From contig NC_037681.1 in NCBI RefSeq assembly GCF_003255815.1, positions 74,150,386 to 74,214,385 on the forward strand: 64,000 bases of DNA, written 5' to 3'. Positions 22,820 to 34,501 of this stretch are shown here, piece by piece. The notes below the pieces were generated by a model that was not told where the DNA came from, did no database searches, and worked only from the letters and a program-made list of their open reading frames with translations. Origin of the DNA: Theropithecus gelada. Taxonomy: Eukaryota; Chordata; Mammalia; Primates; Cercopithecidae. Made by a program: the position numbers and the translations under genes. Each line of letters opens with the position of its first letter. Positions within the stretch are counted from its first letter, which is position 1.

Positions 22820-23045
22820 ATTTAAAGTACTATACAGTTTAGAAAGAACTTCATACATATGATCTCGTATAATTTCAACACCATTTTACAGATGAGTAAA
22901 CTGGAACTCAAGATGGTGAAGAGACTGGCCCAAACTCACACAACTTGTAAGTTGCCAGCATGCACCCAGCCAGCTCCACAGCCCCAGGCTGGTCAGCTTC
23001 AAGGCCAGTGCTCTGTTTACGTCATTGCACTGCTTCCCAGCAAAA
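22820..23045 (+). repeat. MIR SINE
   Basis: 'catacatatgatctcgta', 'caacaccattttacagatga', 'gtaaactggaactcaagat' and 'actggcccaaactcacaca' follow the plus-strand MIR order. Confidence 0.7.
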
Positions 23046-23518
23046 AGACCCTCTGCTGAGTACAGTCAGCTGTCTCCAGATTTTGAGCATCTCTAGAGAC
23101 ACGGTCCAGATACACCGATCTCCCACTTCTCTATAGATTGATAGCCTGCAATTATGGGACTGCACCAATGTTCTTCATAAGTAGAACAAAGAGTTCATTT
23201 TTGTTTAGCTAGAAATCTTGGTGGACTCTCACAAACAAAGGATGCCCAGAGAGCATGCTCTGGCTAAGCTGAAAGGAACTGAGGAAAGGAGAAGAGAAGA
23301 GAGGCAGGATTCAGTATCCGAACATATAATATGAAACGAGCCCCAGAGAGAAGAGCTGAGAGAAAGATAGTTCAGCCTTGGTGCAGCAGAGGATAAATAA
23401 ATGCTATGTGGGTGAGAATGGCTTAGAGATTTAGAGAACAGATATTAATCAGTTTTAAGTAGTTTGCTTTTCTGTGATGGGATACTATCCCCAGAACCAG
23501 ACTAGGGTGAGATAAGAG
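23046..23518. other. Unique sequence, no gene seen
   Basis: Purine-rich patch at 23270-23310. Nothing else. Confidence 0.45.
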
Positions 23519-23529
23519 TGGTGCCTAGG

Positions 23530-23823
23530 GGCTGAGCATGGTGGCTCATGCCTGTAATCCCGGCACTTTGGGAGGCCGAGACAGGTGGATCACTTGAGGT
23601 CAGGAGTTAGAGATCAGCGGGGCTGACATGGCAAAACCCTGTCTCTACTAAAAATATAAAAATTATCCGGGCGTGATGGTGGGTGTCTATAATCCCAGCT
23701 ACTCGGGAGGCTGAGGCATGAGAATTGCTTCAACTCGGGAGATAGAGGTTGCAGTGAGCCGAGATCTTGCCACTGCACCCCAGCATGGGCAACAAGAGCA
23801 AAACTCTGTCTCAAAAAAAAAAA
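23530..23823 (+). mobile_element. AluS, plus strand
   Basis: Full Alu ending in A11. Flanked by 'tggtgcctagg' (23519-23529) and 'tggtacctagg' (23824-23834), an 11-bp target duplication with one mismatch. Confidence 0.9.
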
Positions 23824-24167
23824 TGGTACCTAGGCTGCAAAATTTTAGGAGGTGCTCACTCTTAAGGTTGTACGGTACTTGCCTCACCCTGGTCCTAGCC
23901 AGGTCATCCCCTGCAGGGCCCCAGAGCTTAGGTAAAGTCTGAAATACTCACAGCCCTGTGGTGGCAATATTTTGAGAGCATGAAAGAATAGAGCACTAAC
24001 CAGCACCAAATGATAAGATTTATAATAGGATTATATACTGTTTGGTATATATTTACTTTGGTGATGTGAATCATAAACTGAAATAATTAAACAAAGAGAG
24101 AAAAGCCAGAACAAAAAAATCATTGGGAAAATATACGCCCCTTCCCCAGGAATTCCCAGAGATGCGA

Positions 24168-24290
24168 AGTGGGACACTAGGTGTCCCACTACTTGTGGAC
24201 TGGGGATTACAGACAAACGTAACAGGTTGAGTCTGGTCACCTGGAGAATATCAGGACACCTGGAGAATATCAGGACACCTAGAGAATCTC
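24168..24290. repeat. 10-bp hairpin and 19-bp tandem repeat
   Basis: 'agtgggacac' (24168-24177) and its perfect reverse complement 'gtgtcccact' (24181-24190) are separated by 'tag'. Just downstream (24238-24290) the unit 'acctggagaatatcaggac' occurs nearly three times. Confidence 0.85.
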
Positions 24291-24546
24291 AGCAACTGGG
24301 CCACAGTTTTATGTGTGGCTTCGTTACACAGTTGTTGTTGTTGTTTGCTCACAAACGAATACCTCCTTTCTATTTAGCAAGTTTCCTAGATGTCTTATTA
24401 CATGTATGGAGCAATAAAGTTGTGTTTGTCTCTCAGTCTACAGCATCTATCCAGTTGTAAGGAGAGGTGATGGAGGAAGAATTCTAATAATGGGGAAAGG
24501 ACCTCAGCAGAGGGCTTGTCCTTCTCTAGCACCTTACTGTCTCTAC

Positions 24547-25118
24547 TCACCTGTGACCAGAGGCAGTGTGGGAAGCCTGAAGGACATGCTGCACCCAGAT
24601 CACACATTCTAACTCATCCGTCAAGATGCCAAGGCCCCAGGACTTGGAAGAGCAACCATTTTAGCATTTGGACGAAAAGCTTTGTGGTCCAATAGAAAGA
24701 GGTCTGGGCTGAGAGCTTCGTCATGACTTACTCATGCCCCGGCCACACAGGAGAAGTTATTAGAATCAGGTCATTCCAGCTCTGCTACCAACCAACTTCA
24801 CAACTTTAGGCAAGTCACTCAGCCACTCCTGTACTCAGTTTCCTCATCTATCAGAGAACACCAGCCTCAAAAGATTGCAGTAAGGAAAGAAAGCAGATTT
24901 TTGTAAATGTGGAAAAAAAAAAAAATCTTTTAAAAGTAAAACAATGGTATGATAATGATCAGGAATTATTTCCATTGCCTTATTATGTTTATGGTTGCAG
25001 TTTTTAACAATAATGGTAAATGCTATGACTGAGACAAGGTGGCATGATTAGGTGACCTACATAGCAAGCACTGCTGGTTGGCCAACCAGACGTCCATTCC
25101 CAGATTCTTTCTTCTTCC
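24547..25118 (-). repeat. Right arm of the ~0.6-kb inverted duplication
   Basis: Reverse complement of 19531-20129. This copy keeps a simple junction ('aaagctttgtgg' between the shared 'catttggacg' and 'tccaatagaaag') where the left arm has an extra segment, so I take this arm as nearer the ancestral state. The internal reverse MIR core runs about 24755-24890. Confidence 0.9.
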
Positions 25119-25573
25119 TTGTCTGGCTTCATTATAGAGAATGGAAAAGCTATAGTCTCACTTTCCTAAACATACAGACAGCTAGGGGTAATCACATGAC
25201 ACAGTTCTGACCAATAAGTAAGAAAGAGTCTTCTGTAGCATTTCTGATCACGCTTATTATTTGCTAATGAAAAAAAAAAAATCAGTGTAGATGGCATCCT
25301 GTCTTTTTCCTGCACTGAAGGGATATGATGCTTAGAGCATGGAAGTCCTCTAATAACCTTAAGTTAAAGGACAAGTAAGTTAGTTCTCATTGAACTACTG
25401 AATCAACACCTTCAGTTCCGTCTCCAGACTGGTTCTCATATAAGAAAACAAACCCCTATGTTCAACTTTTGTTAGTTACCTGCAGCCAAAAGCATTCCTG
25501 ACTAATATAACAATATCCTATCCATTTTATGGCCCTTGGTCTTCTCATTTAGATTTCTCTCCTAGTGATCTTT
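25119..25573. other. Unique sequence, no gene seen
   Basis: No recognised feature apart from an A-tract at 25268-25280. Confidence 0.45.
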
Positions 25574-25590
25574 ATAAAGAGTTTAACTCA

Positions 25591-25863
25591 TATTGGGAGG
25601 CCGAGACAGGCGGATCACGAGGTCAGGAGATCAAGACCATCTGGGCTAACGTGGTGAAACCCTGTCTCTACCAAAAATACAAAAAATTAGCCAGGCGTGG
25701 TGGCGGGCGCCTGTAGTCCCAGCTACTCAGGAGGCTGAGGCAGGAGAATGGCGTGAACCCAGAAGGCGGAGCTTGCAGTGAGCCGAGATTGTGCCACTGC
25801 ACTCCAGTCTGCGAGACAAAGCAAGGCTCCGTCTAAAAAAAAATTTTTTTAAATAAAAAACAA
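25591..25863 (+). mobile_element. 5'-truncated AluY, plus strand
   Basis: Starts at 'tattgggaggccgagac', so about 38 bases of the 5' end are missing. AluY-type 'atcacgaggtcaggagatc' and 'gaggcggagctt'-like positions are present. A perfect 17-bp duplication 'ataaagagtttaactca' flanks it (25574-25590 and 25864-25880), which shows truncation at insertion and not later loss. Confidence 0.9.
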
Positions 25864-26539
25864 ATAAAGAGTTTAACTCAAAGAGTAAGGAGGAAATTTT
25901 TTCCTCCAAAAGCCCAAAGCAATAAAGAAACGACCAAGAAAAATGGGTAAATTTCCTCCACAAAGTAAGTTTGAATATCACTATAATATCAGGCCACTGG
26001 ATCTCCCCATGTTCATACATTTGTCTTGCCAAGAGACCTAGCCTATAAAGAAGCCTTCACTACCTACCCTACAGGGTTCTAAGGATCAAAAGACATAATG
26101 GTTGTTATAGCTCTGTGTAGACTCTAAAATGCCTCATAAAGGCTGGAGTTACTCAGGAGCCTATGCTTGGTGCTGTTCTCATCCTACGAGGTCTGTTTCT
26201 ATTTATACCTCTGTGCTGCTGACTCTCATCGCTGTTTTCATCCCCTATGTCACCAAAGAGCTCTTGGTCTTTATTTCTAGCTACTTCCTGAGCATCTTCA
26301 CCTGGATCTTTAAAAGCACTTAAAACTCAGCATGTCCAAAACTGAATTAATTTCTGTTCTCCACAAAGCCATTCCTCTGCCTGCATCCCTGGTTCCCAGT
26401 AATAGACGTCACCATACACCTACTTTCCACAGGTAGAAAATTGAGTCATCTTCAACTCCTCTTTTTCCCTTCTAAGTTCCAACTCAGAAATAATTCTGTC
26501 TTTTTTGCCTTTCATCACATGATCATCACATCCCATCAG

Positions 26540-26861
26540 CTTTTTTTTTTTTTTTTTTGCTTTTCTTTCTCTCTTTTTGAGAGAGAGTTTTGTTCTGTTA
26601 CTGAGGCTGGAGTGCAGTGGAGTGATCACAGCTCACTGCAGCCTTGACCTCCCAAGTTCAAGCCATGCTCCCACCTCAGCCTCCAGAGTATCTGGGACCA
26701 CAGGAGCATGCCACCACACCCGGCTAATTTTTATATTTTTTGTAGAGCTGGTGGCCTCATTATGTTGCCCAAGCTAGTCTCAAAGTACTGGGCTCAAGCA
26801 ATCTGCCCACCTCAGCTTCCCAAAATGCTGGGATTACAGGCATGGGCCACTGTGCCCGGCC
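26540..26861 (-). mobile_element. AluJ, minus strand
   Basis: Long T-rich head, then reverse Alu with AluJ-type 'cagccttgacctcccaagtt' and 'gggctcaagcaatctgccc'. Flanked by 'catcagcttttt' and 'catcaacttttt'. Confidence 0.85.
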
Positions 26862-27361
26862 TTCATCAACTTTTTAAAATCTAAACAATAGATAATAACG
26901 TTTCCTGACAGTTCTCTCTGCCACCGCTTTTTCTGACTCCAGTCTAGATGGGATCCTCCCAAAAGAAAACTTGGATGGCATCATTGTGTCAGTTAGAAGC
27001 TTCATGATTTCCACATAGCTACTGACAGGAGTCAGACATCTTAGAGTGTCTGACTTAGAGTGGCCCAAAAGCTTCTTGTGAGTCCAACTCCACCTTATCT
27101 CCTCGGGCTCATTCTTGGACCTTCCCCTTCCTAATCTCAACCTTCTCTCCCTGGATCCTTATATCTAATGGGCACTTGATGATTTTTCCTTTTTCCCATT
27201 TCTTGCCTTTATTTCTTCCTTTTTGTTCTCTTATCATTATCTCAGTCCAGCCTCTAGTATATTACATCTGGATTATTCCAAGAGCCTCCTAACAGGGGCT
27301 TCCCGTCTTTCTTTAGTCCACACTATACTGTCCAACCAAATTAAGTTACTTGAAAAACCCC

Positions 27362-27652
27362 AGCCAGGTTTCAGTGATTCACGCCTGTAATTGTAGCACT
27401 TTGGGAGGCCAAGATGGGCAGATCACTGGAGCCCAGGACTTTGAGACTATCCTGGGCAACATGGTGAAATCCCATCTCTACAAAATATAGCTGGGCATGG
27501 TGGCATGCACCTGTAGTCCTTGCTACTTGGAAGGCTGAGGCAAGAGGATCACTTGAGGAGGTTGAGGCTGCAGTGAGCTGCGATCGCACCACTGCACTCC
27601 AGCCTGAGCAACAGGGCAAGACTCTGTCTCAAAAAAGAAAAAAAAAAAAAGG
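27362..27652 (+). mobile_element. AluJo, plus strand
   Basis: 'ggagcccaggactttgagac', 'atcctgggcaacatggtga' and 'atctctacaaaatatagctg' are AluJ-type. A-rich tail at 27631-27651. Confidence 0.85.
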
Positions 27653-28190
27653 CAAACAGCATTTATTCTTGATAAAAGACTTTAAAAAGACAAAAAAAAA
27701 ATTTTCCTACAGAGGTCCCCATTAGCAACAAATACAGTTCGCTTCTCATCCCAGCTTTCATGACCCTCATAGACATGCTGCTTCTTCATATTTGAGCTTC
27801 ATCTTTCACTGACTTCCGTGGGCACCCTTCACTCCTAACAACCAATTACTCTGCGCTCCATGAACACCACTAGGCCCTTCCATTCCATGTCTTTCTCTGT
27901 TCCCCACACTTGGAACGCTGTCTCACCCTATCTGCCCAGACCATGGTCTTCACTTTCCTGCCACCTGTATCCACAGGCAGCTTTCCGTTGGGCCTCAAGC
28001 CAGAAATGAGCTCTTTCTTGTTCCTGTAAAGTCTCATAGCTCTTTACATTGCACTTTAGGGATTTATCATCACTTGCCTTACCTTGTAGTCATCTAGATT
28101 CAAAAGTCATGTTTTTTACATGTTTATCTTTGCATATAACACAGCGCCTCCTGTATTATGGATGCAAAATTATTAGATAAATTGTTAAAC

Positions 28191-28400
28191 AAACACTTGC
28201 TGGGCGAAATACACTTATATACTTATATTTTGAATATAATATATTTAAAATATACTTATAATATATTTTGAGATCACTTTCACATCTATTACGACAGCAC
28301 AACAATTACCGGAAGGAGGCAGAACAGATATTATTGTCTCTGTAAAACTGGGGCCAGAAAGGTCAAGGAACTTTCCTTACATCACCCTGGAAGCGCAGGC
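28191..28400 (+). repeat. AT-rich patch and MIR fragment
   Basis: 28205-28270 is a (TATA)-rich low-complexity patch. 28280-28400 ('agatattattgtctctgtaa', 'aactggggccagaaaggtca') is a diverged MIR. Confidence 0.5.
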
Positions 28401-31180
28401 ACATGGACAAACTCACGTCCTGCTTTTGGTGCTTCACTGGGGCTTTTTCTGCTCAACTCAACTCTCTTGGTTCTAAGCCTATCCTGGGCCTTTTCTGGTC
28501 CCAAAGCAATTTGCATCACCCTCATTTTCCACTTCGCCTTGCAGTCCCCGACTCCTGGTGGTTTCAAAACACAGCCTCCTGCCGATCTCTCCCCACCCTC
28601 TGTGACATCTGTCTCAGGGACGCAGTGAGAAGCAAGGAGCTAATGTTCAGGCAATGTGCTACCCTCCTGTGATGAAAGGTGCAATCTCCATCACTCCCTG
28701 GGACACAGCGTCCCTGCGTCTGTTTTGAAGCAGACCTGTGCCTTTGCAGCTGTTTCCCATGAACAGCAAAGCCATTATTCCGGCCCACTGTTCTCTTCAT
28801 TTGACACTCTCTTAAATATGCCATTTTCTCATTTTCATTAATAATGCTTTTATAACACCTGATCAGCCTCACTGTCTGCTCTAGGTTAAGGCCTATTATT
28901 CCATTAGAGTTTGACATTTGAAATGCAATGAGGCATTCATGCACAGTTAGAGCTAATGGGGAAAATGGCTTGAGTCAGGGCTTTACGTACCATGCAGTTT
29001 GGAAAATGAGAGAGGTCAACAAGAAACAGAAGCCTGCTTTTATACCAGCCACAGAGTTCTGGGTCCAGGACACACCGGGTCCCCTGTGATAGGTTCAGGA
29101 CACAGATGTGACCTTTTCTGCCACCTGAGGGTATCAGGCAGGCACATCTCCTAGATTGCGTGTCTAGAAGAACCTGGAGCAGGTGAAAGAAAATTAGGCG
29201 ATAGATCTAATGACAAGTCAGTGAGCCTAGAGAAGTTTAATTGAACGTGTCTGCCTTTCTCGACTCCTATTCTCCGGTGTTCAGGGCAGCCAGTTATTAT
29301 GGGGACCTCAGAGGATATTTACTAGCCTCTGGTGCTGCCACGTGCTTGCCTTTGTTAAATGAGTGAGTTGAATGTAATACTCAAGACTAGAGGGGCCACA
29401 GAAGTAGAGAAATTCAGCCAGTGTATGTCCCAGTTTTCCTTCCTAAACCCATCAAGTGAAAATAACTGTTTACATTTTGCTTACTTGTTTATTCATCATT
29501 TACTCAACAAACACTTATTGAAGGCTTTCAACGTAGGTGCTGGGTATATCCCTGCCCTCACAGAATTTACAGCCTTACAATTTCCCCACTTTTACTTTCA
29601 TTCTGACTATACCTCTTCCATGTAAGAAGGGAAATGCCATCTTCAGTTCTGAGATGCAGAGTGAATGAAACCTCAGTGGGCATGAAAATGCATGCCTGCA
29701 AGAAATACACCTTTCTCTAATTTGTTATAGTAAACTTAACTCCAACTCCAAATCTCCATCTCACCAGGCCAGAGGGAATTTCAGTCAGACATCCAGGCAA
29801 TGGGTCTCCTCCTAAAGATGCACCAGAATTGAGAAGCCTTATGTGGTATCAGGAATGGCAGCAGGGACTATTAGTCCATTGTGACTACTGATGCTGTCTT
29901 CATCTATCAAGCCCATTGTGATCCCTTGAGATATGGTGGCCTTCTGTGTCCATGTCACGCGTGGGGCCCAAGAATCTTTGCTTAGGCGGGAACCCTGGCG
30001 CCTAGATTCTCACCTTCATAGGCTGACTACATGGCCATCCCCTCTGAGCTACTACAACCTTCTAGGGTGCTGCTCTGAAGCCAGGTGTGGATTCATGATT
30101 AAAATGAGGCACCATAATTGCTGGAAGCCTCCCTCTCCTCTCTCCCTCCCTTTTCAAGAAAAAAAAACAAGTATAATCTTGTTTTTCAGTTTAGTTGTTC
30201 CAAAAGAAGAAGGAGAAATTGGCTCCCGGAAGCTTCTATTTTCCACATAGTTAAAAACTTCGGAATCTCTGATTCCAAGGCTCACTAAGGCCCTAGCAAC
30301 CTGCTTTCAAGGGAGAAGAAAAAATAGAGAACAAACATTAATTGGCAGTCAAATTAATTATCCTGCCACAGCGATGAAAAAAACAAAATGCCGGAAGAGG
30401 TAACATTCATCACCTTGAGCTTCTCCTCCAATCCTGGCCCTGGCACACACCCCAAATCCAATGGCAAGTGGGGGCTGCCTGCTGCTTACGGCTGCCTCCC
30501 ATCCATCAGTAGATCTAGAGTCATGCAATAATATGGAACTGTGGGAAAGCTTCTGTAACCTACATAGATTAGCCACATGAGGAGGGAAACATACCATCCA
30601 GCCATTGTTCCCCAACACCACCCCTGCCAGCAAAATAACTTCACTCCTACTCCTATCAAGCCGGAGCTCACCATGACCTGAACCCTACCCATATTTCAGC
30701 TCTTCCCTTGCCTTATTTTCCTGGATCTCATCTCTCACGGGCAGAAGCATCCATTCTTTTTCCTTCCAATCTCCAGCCCCACCCACTTCTGATGAGTCTG
30801 AGTCCTCCCTAGGGCAACTATATGAGATGCTCAGTGTGAGAGGCCATGGAATCCTCCTGAGCACCCCTACCGCAAGCACCTGTAACTCCGGTTCCCTGTA
30901 TGCAGAATGATTTGAAAGGGAATGAGCATGACAGGAAGCAAGGAGCAAATACGGGCAAAGCCCATGCCAAATTTCCAGGCTGGAGGAGAGCTGTGAGAGC
31001 CTACGGTAGTTGAAAACCCATTTTAAAAGGTTGAATTGGTTGATTGACTAATGGATCGATTCAGTGACTTTATTCAAAAATTGTATAAGCTTGGCCGTGT
31101 GCTTACCACTGTGCAGTCGCCTCTGAAGGAGACAAAAAGCATGACATAAGTTTTTAGTCTTCAAAGGGGTTCCACTTAAT
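28401..31180. other. 2.8-kb unique stretch, possible conserved non-coding core
   Basis: Very little repeat DNA. Only 29490-29580 ('caacaaacacttattgaagg', 'atccctgccctcacagaatt') looks like an L2/MIR3 remnant. A 126-codon minus frame (28564-28944) and a 105-codon plus frame (29933-30250) have no domain I recognise. Repeat-poverty with a run such as 'tcattttcattaataatgc' (~28830) suggests a non-coding conserved element instead. Confidence 0.4.
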
Positions 31181-31195
31181 ATGGAAGAAAGGCTA

Positions 31196-31710
31196 TACAC
31201 ACATACAGCTAAATGCCAAAAATGATAAAGACAACAGCTAATATAAATTGAACACTTATAAAATGCTGAGTGGTGAGGCCAGGCACAGTGGCTCATGCCT
31301 GTAATCCTAGCACCTCAGGAGGCCGAGACAGGTGGATCACCTGAGGTCAGGAGTTTGAGACCAGCCTGGCCAACATAGTGAAACTCTGTCTCTACTAAAA
31401 ATACAAAAACTTAGCCAGGCGTGGTGATGGGCACCTGTGGTCTCAGCTATTTGGGAGGCTGAGGCAGGAGAATTGCCTGAACCCGGGAGGCAGAGCTTGC
31501 AGTGAGCCAAGATCGTGCCACCGCACTCCAGCCTGGGTGACAAGAGCAAGACTCCACCTCAAAAATAAAAAATAAAATAAAATGCTGAGTGCTGCACTAA
31601 ATATTATTATGCAAAAGTAATATTTCATTTATTCATCAAACATCCTTATATGGTAGGTATCATACATGCACCCCATTTGCAGATGGGAAAACTGAGGCAC
31701 AAAGTTTTTT
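31196..31710 (+). repeat. MIR split by an Alu
   Basis: 'aatataaattgaacacttat' before the Alu, then 'gtgctgcactaaatattatt', 'ccttatatggtaggtatcat' and 'gggaaaactgaggcacaaag' after it, reconstruct a plus-strand MIR. Confidence 0.6.
31277..31578 (+). mobile_element. AluS, plus strand
   Basis: Full Alu with tail 'aaaataaaaaataaaataa'. Perfect 13-bp target duplication 'aaaatgctgagtg' at 31260-31272 and 31579-31591. Confidence 0.9.
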
Positions 31711-31739
31711 TTTACACTGAACCAAAATTCTATATATAA

Positions 31740-32400
31740 TAGTCTAAACTGATGAGGACAATTTATAACAGTTCATTATACTTTTGTTTCTGATAGTAAA
31801 AAGGTAGAAATTATATAACTGTCCAAAATTAAATGAATGTTAAATTAACTATGACAGCCATACAACAGAATATTGTATAGCCATTACACTCATGTATTTA
31901 AAAAAATTGTACAGAAAAATTTTATCATAAATGTTAACTTAAAAAGAATAGAATACAAAATGTGTATTAGACAGAGAAAGAGGAAGGGACAGGGAGAGAA
32001 GGAGGGAGAGACAAAAGGAGGGAAGGAGGAAAAGAGATCAGAAGACACCAGACACAGTGGCTTACACCTGTAATCCTACCACTTTTGGAGGCTGAGGCAG
32101 GTGCACCACGAGGTCAGGAGTTCGAGACAAGCCTGGCTGAGATGGTGAAACACAGTCTCTACTAAAAATACAAAAATTCGCCGGGCACAGTGGCACGCAC
32201 CTGTAATCCCAGTTACTCAGGAGGCTGAGGCAGGAGAATCGCTTGAACCTGGGAGGTGGAGGTTGCAGTGAGCTGGGATTGTGCCACTGCACTCTAGCCT
32301 GGGTGACAGAGCAAGACTCTGTCTCAAAAAACAAACAACAACAAAAAAGAGATCAGAAGAAATATACCAAAAAGTTAATGGAATGTCAAAACTTTTCAAT
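31740..32400 (+). mobile_element. Old L1M/L1ME 3' end, split by an Alu
   Basis: 'gacagccatacaacagaata', 'ttgtatagccattacactca', 'tgttaacttaaaaagaatag' and, past the Alu, 'atataccaaaaagttaatgg' match the L1ME-type 3' region. A purine-rich (GGGA)n-like tract lies at 31975-32030. Confidence 0.6.
32046..32344 (+). mobile_element. AluS, plus strand
   Basis: Full Alu ending in 'aaaaaacaaacaacaacaaa'. Perfect 16-bp duplication 'aaaagagatcagaaga' at 32030-32045 and 32345-32360. Confidence 0.9.
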
Positions 32401-32460
32401 CTGTCCATTTCAAATATGTGCAACTTACTGCGTGTCAATTAGAACTCAATGAAGTTGTCA

Positions 32461-34100
32461 AAAAATGTTAATAGAGCATTTCTGTGTGTTGGAATCATTC
32501 TATGATTTTAATTTTGTTATTCTCTTTATTATCAACATACTTTAACAGGATTATTCATTACTTTAATAATCATGGGAAATTACATGGTAATTTTGAAAAG
32601 AGTTTATGAAAAGGAACTCTGGGAAGTAATATTGGAAAAGAAACTTCTGATTTAATTGCTATGGGGTGGGACTGCTGTATAGTTTTGCTTAATTCCCCAG
32701 GTGATTCTAACATGCAGTGGGGGGTAGAAACCACAGACGTACACAGAGCACCTGGCCCAGCAGCTGGTCTGTAGTTGGTGTTTGATAAATGGTGGCCATC
32801 ACCACTATCACCTTCATCACTGCTGTTGTTATGCTTTTCAGCATTATTGGCATATTTACATTCTCATATTAAGTGAGAAAAAATGCCTAGGTGCAGCAGA
32901 TGGCTCGGGCATTGGCAGATTCATTGGAAACATCAAGGAGTGATCAGGTGTTGGAGTTGGTGATATTTTCCTGTCACAGACTCTGTCAGAGGCTTTCATT
33001 TTCCCAGGCCTGTGGGATTAGTAATGCGGAGCACTTCCAGACTATTGGGGTATAAAACTACAATGCAAAAACTTTTTACTAAAATTAACGATGCCAGGCC
33101 AGCCATAAAGAAATTCATCTCCCAAGTGACAAGCTCAGCAGAGCCGCACCAACTTCTGTAACAGATGTCTAGACAATTTGACTTTGAAATCCATACCCTA
33201 AATCTGAACAGCCTGAAGTTTCCCAGCCAGTGCCCAGCCAAAGTTCAAAACAAGAGACCGAGCAGGAATAGAGGATTTGAAGATTATAAATAAACTTATT
33301 CATAGGGAAAACAGAAAGTATAGCAAGCTAAAAATTGATTGCCCAGAGAGGATGACTCATCAGTGAGACTATAAAAGACCGTCTTTCAGTGATCACACAG
33401 CAAGACAGTTCATTGTCCTTAAACATTAACTGCCTGTCACACCAGGCCTCCCACCAGCAGGCTGCAAAGCCCAGAACTGGCCTTGTTAAGCATTGTAGAC
33501 ATCCCCACCCAGCAAAGAAACAATCCATTTCTCCTCGATCTCTTTGAAGCCCCACATGCCAGTGAATATATCTGAAATCGGTGCCCTAGATTCCTTTCGT
33601 GTCAGCCAGTCGAAAGGATTTGGCCAGGGTCAGTCTGACCTGCCTGATAATGTTAAGACATTACACTTCTGATTAAGCATTTTAGGGCTAACAATCTCAA
33701 CAGGTGAATGAGGTCAAGGCAAGAGCAACCTGAGACAGTCTCCAACTGCTGAGGCACTGGGAAAGCCACTTTTCTTGCTTTCATTGTGTCTTTTGAAGGG
33801 TCAAAACAACACAGAACAATCCAGCCAGGTCATTTATAAAATTGCTTTCCTGCTACCTGCTTCTGCCGCATAGGAGGTGGGTTTTCAGACACAAAATTTA
33901 CCTCTAAGGCCTTGACATTTACTACAGTGACAAATCTCTAAATGGCATTGACATTCTAGGATATCACGAACAGTACATTATTGTGAGGAAAATCAACAGA
34001 GATGCCACTCATTTGACAAACATCTCCCAAGCCCTGACTATGAAAAAATCACTGGAGTTGGGAGGTAAGGCAGACCATCAGTCCTTTCATTAAGGATAAA
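32461..34100. other. Mostly unique sequence with short MITE and MIR pieces
   Basis: 32655-32735 ('ttccccaggtgattctaac', 'atgcagtgg') is a MER20/MER5-group fragment. 32745-32810 looks like a reverse MIR 3' piece. 32990-33700 is repeat-free with no recognisable exon. Confidence 0.45.
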
Positions 34101-34206
34101 GGCCTGGTGAGAGGTGATAGGGTGAGCTACGAGCCTAAGGAGATAGAAACGTCACGGTCACACAGGGAGCACAGGTAAGTGGCTAAATTGTTATGAAAAG
34201 GGAGAG

Positions 34207-34501
34207 GGGCCAGGTGTGGTGGCTCACGCCTGTAATCCCAGCACTTTGGGAGGCAGAGGCGGGTGGATCACCTGAGGTCAGGAGTTCGAGACCAGCCTGG
34301 CCAACATGGTGAAACCCTGTGTGTACTAAAAATCCAAAATTTAGCCAGGCATGGTGGCGAACACCTGTAATCCTAGGTACGCAGGAGGCTGAGGCAGGAG
34401 AATCGCTTGAACCCAGAGGGCAGAGGTTGCAGTGAGCCAAAATGGCGCCATTGCACTCCAGCCTGGGCAACAAGGGCAAAACCCTGTCTCAAAAAAAAAA
34501 A
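34207..34501 (+). mobile_element. AluS, plus strand
   Basis: Full Alu with A11 tail. Flanks 'aaaagggagag' and 'ataagggagag' form an 11-bp near-perfect target repeat. Confidence 0.88.

Larger units (their letters stand above)
26100..28190 (+). mobile_element. L2 LINE 3' region, cut by two AluJ copies
   Basis: Segments at 26130-26539 ('ctcagcatgtccaaaactga', 'gagtcatcttcaactcctc'), 27180-27361 ('ggattattccaagagcctc') and 27690-28190 ('cttggaacgctgtctcacc', 'tttacattgcactttagg', 'aacacagcgcctcctgtat') keep the L2 order across the interruptions. The part at 26880-27180 is too diverged to assign. No coding capacity is left. Confidence 0.75.

Noticed and set aside
29933..30250. 105-codon open frame with CpG-containing start region
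   Set aside because: No domain recognised and composition unremarkable. No CpG island nearby.
31975..32035. Purine-rich tract as a possible triplex or regulatory site
   Set aside because: Short degenerate (GGGA)n beside an Alu target. Simple sequence explains it.
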